Below, piece by piece: positions 6,518 through 6,619 of a DNA stretch of 6,619 nt. The notes under the pieces are model-generated. The model made no database searches. It was given only the letters and a program-made list of their open reading frames with translations, and was not told the origin of the DNA. The position numbers and the translations under genes were made by a program. The DNA lies in contig JAKQGS010000345.1 of NCBI GenBank assembly GCA_029556045.1, positions 1 through 6,619 on the forward strand, given 5' to 3'. The DNA comes from Pseudomonadota bacterium (GTDB lineage: Bacteria > Bdellovibrionota > Oligoflexia > Oligoflexales > Oligoflexaceae). How positions within the stretch are numbered: the stretch's first letter is position 1; each line of letters opens with the position of its first letter.

Positions 6518-6619
6518 TCAGCAGAATCTGTGGGTGAACTCTGGCTCGGGTAGCCCGCCAAGGTTGTGAAATAACGCCAATCTTATGGCTCGATAGCTAC
6601 GAAACCCATAGGCTTTTCT
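6518..6619 (-). CDS. Probable transposase C-terminal fragment (ISL3-like?), cut by window edge
   Basis: Reading the minus strand from the right edge, this frame is open for 33 codons and ends at TGA (6520-6518); the other two minus frames hit stops quickly. The peptide begins RKAYGFRSYRAIRLAL and ends LPEPEFTHRFC. From memory, the R-K-A-Y-G-F-R-S-Y segment resembles the K/R-x-A-Y/R-G-F/Y-R-N-F ending of DDE transposases such as the ISL3 group, and the LPEPExTH tail also looks transposase-like. No start codon is in the window, so whether the gene is intact cannot be told. The catalytic domain would lie beyond position 6619. It is encoded on the same strand as the lipoprotein, ending 78 bases before its GTG. 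It could also be the end of an unrelated gene or a chance open stretch. Confidence 0.45.
   Translation of the reverse strand, partial: RKAYGFRSYRAIRLALFHNLGGLPEPEFTHRFC

Noticed and set aside
6543..6557. Possible hairpin CGGG-TAG-CCCG
   Set aside because: The stem is only 4 bases, there is no T-run on either side, and it sits inside the open frame judged to be a transposase C-terminus.

Overview
The window is bacterial: dense coding, Shine-Dalgarno sites, a lipobox signal peptide and a Rho-independent terminator. Base composition looks roughly balanced. A conventional HU protein, a proteobacterial-looking DEDDh exonuclease and one very large Ig-plus-FG-GAP lipoprotein would fit a Bdellovibrionota, Oligoflexia or related deltaproteobacterial-type genome. 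That placement is inference; no marker here fixes the taxon.

Layout. (1) Positions 2-229, plus strand: the 3' part of an HU gene, cut by the left edge. (2) About 247-283: a hairpin flanked by an A-run and a T-run, serving as a shared terminator for the two converging genes. (3) 321-1046, minus strand: a complete 241-residue DEDDh 3'-5' exonuclease with a small basic/aromatic C-terminal module. (4) 1047-1138: a 92-base spacer with a good ribosome binding site and only a weak promoter candidate. (5) 1139-6439, minus strand: one 1766-residue lipoprotein filling about 80% of the window. (6) 6440-6517: AT-rich upstream DNA. (7) 6518-6619, minus strand: 33 codons open to the right edge, resembling a transposase C-terminus. 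This last ORF has no start codon in the window.

The centrepiece is the lipoprotein. In order it has a lipobox signal peptide, an acidic Pro/Ser/Asp linker, a stalk of about seven Ig/PKD-like beta-sandwich modules, a fibronectin-III-like module and 14 FG-GAP-type repeats of about 64 residues. Fourteen is two seven-bladed propellers. Private motifs recur seven blades apart (1/8, 3/10, 4/11), suggesting that a whole propeller was duplicated. Apart from the lipobox Cys, all twelve cysteines fall into six pairs spaced 26-28 residues apart. The protein is probably an outer-membrane-anchored, surface or periplasmic binding or adhesion protein; its ligand is unknown. The exonuclease and HU are housekeeping-type DNA proteins, and I see no functional link between them and the lipoprotein beyond adjacency.
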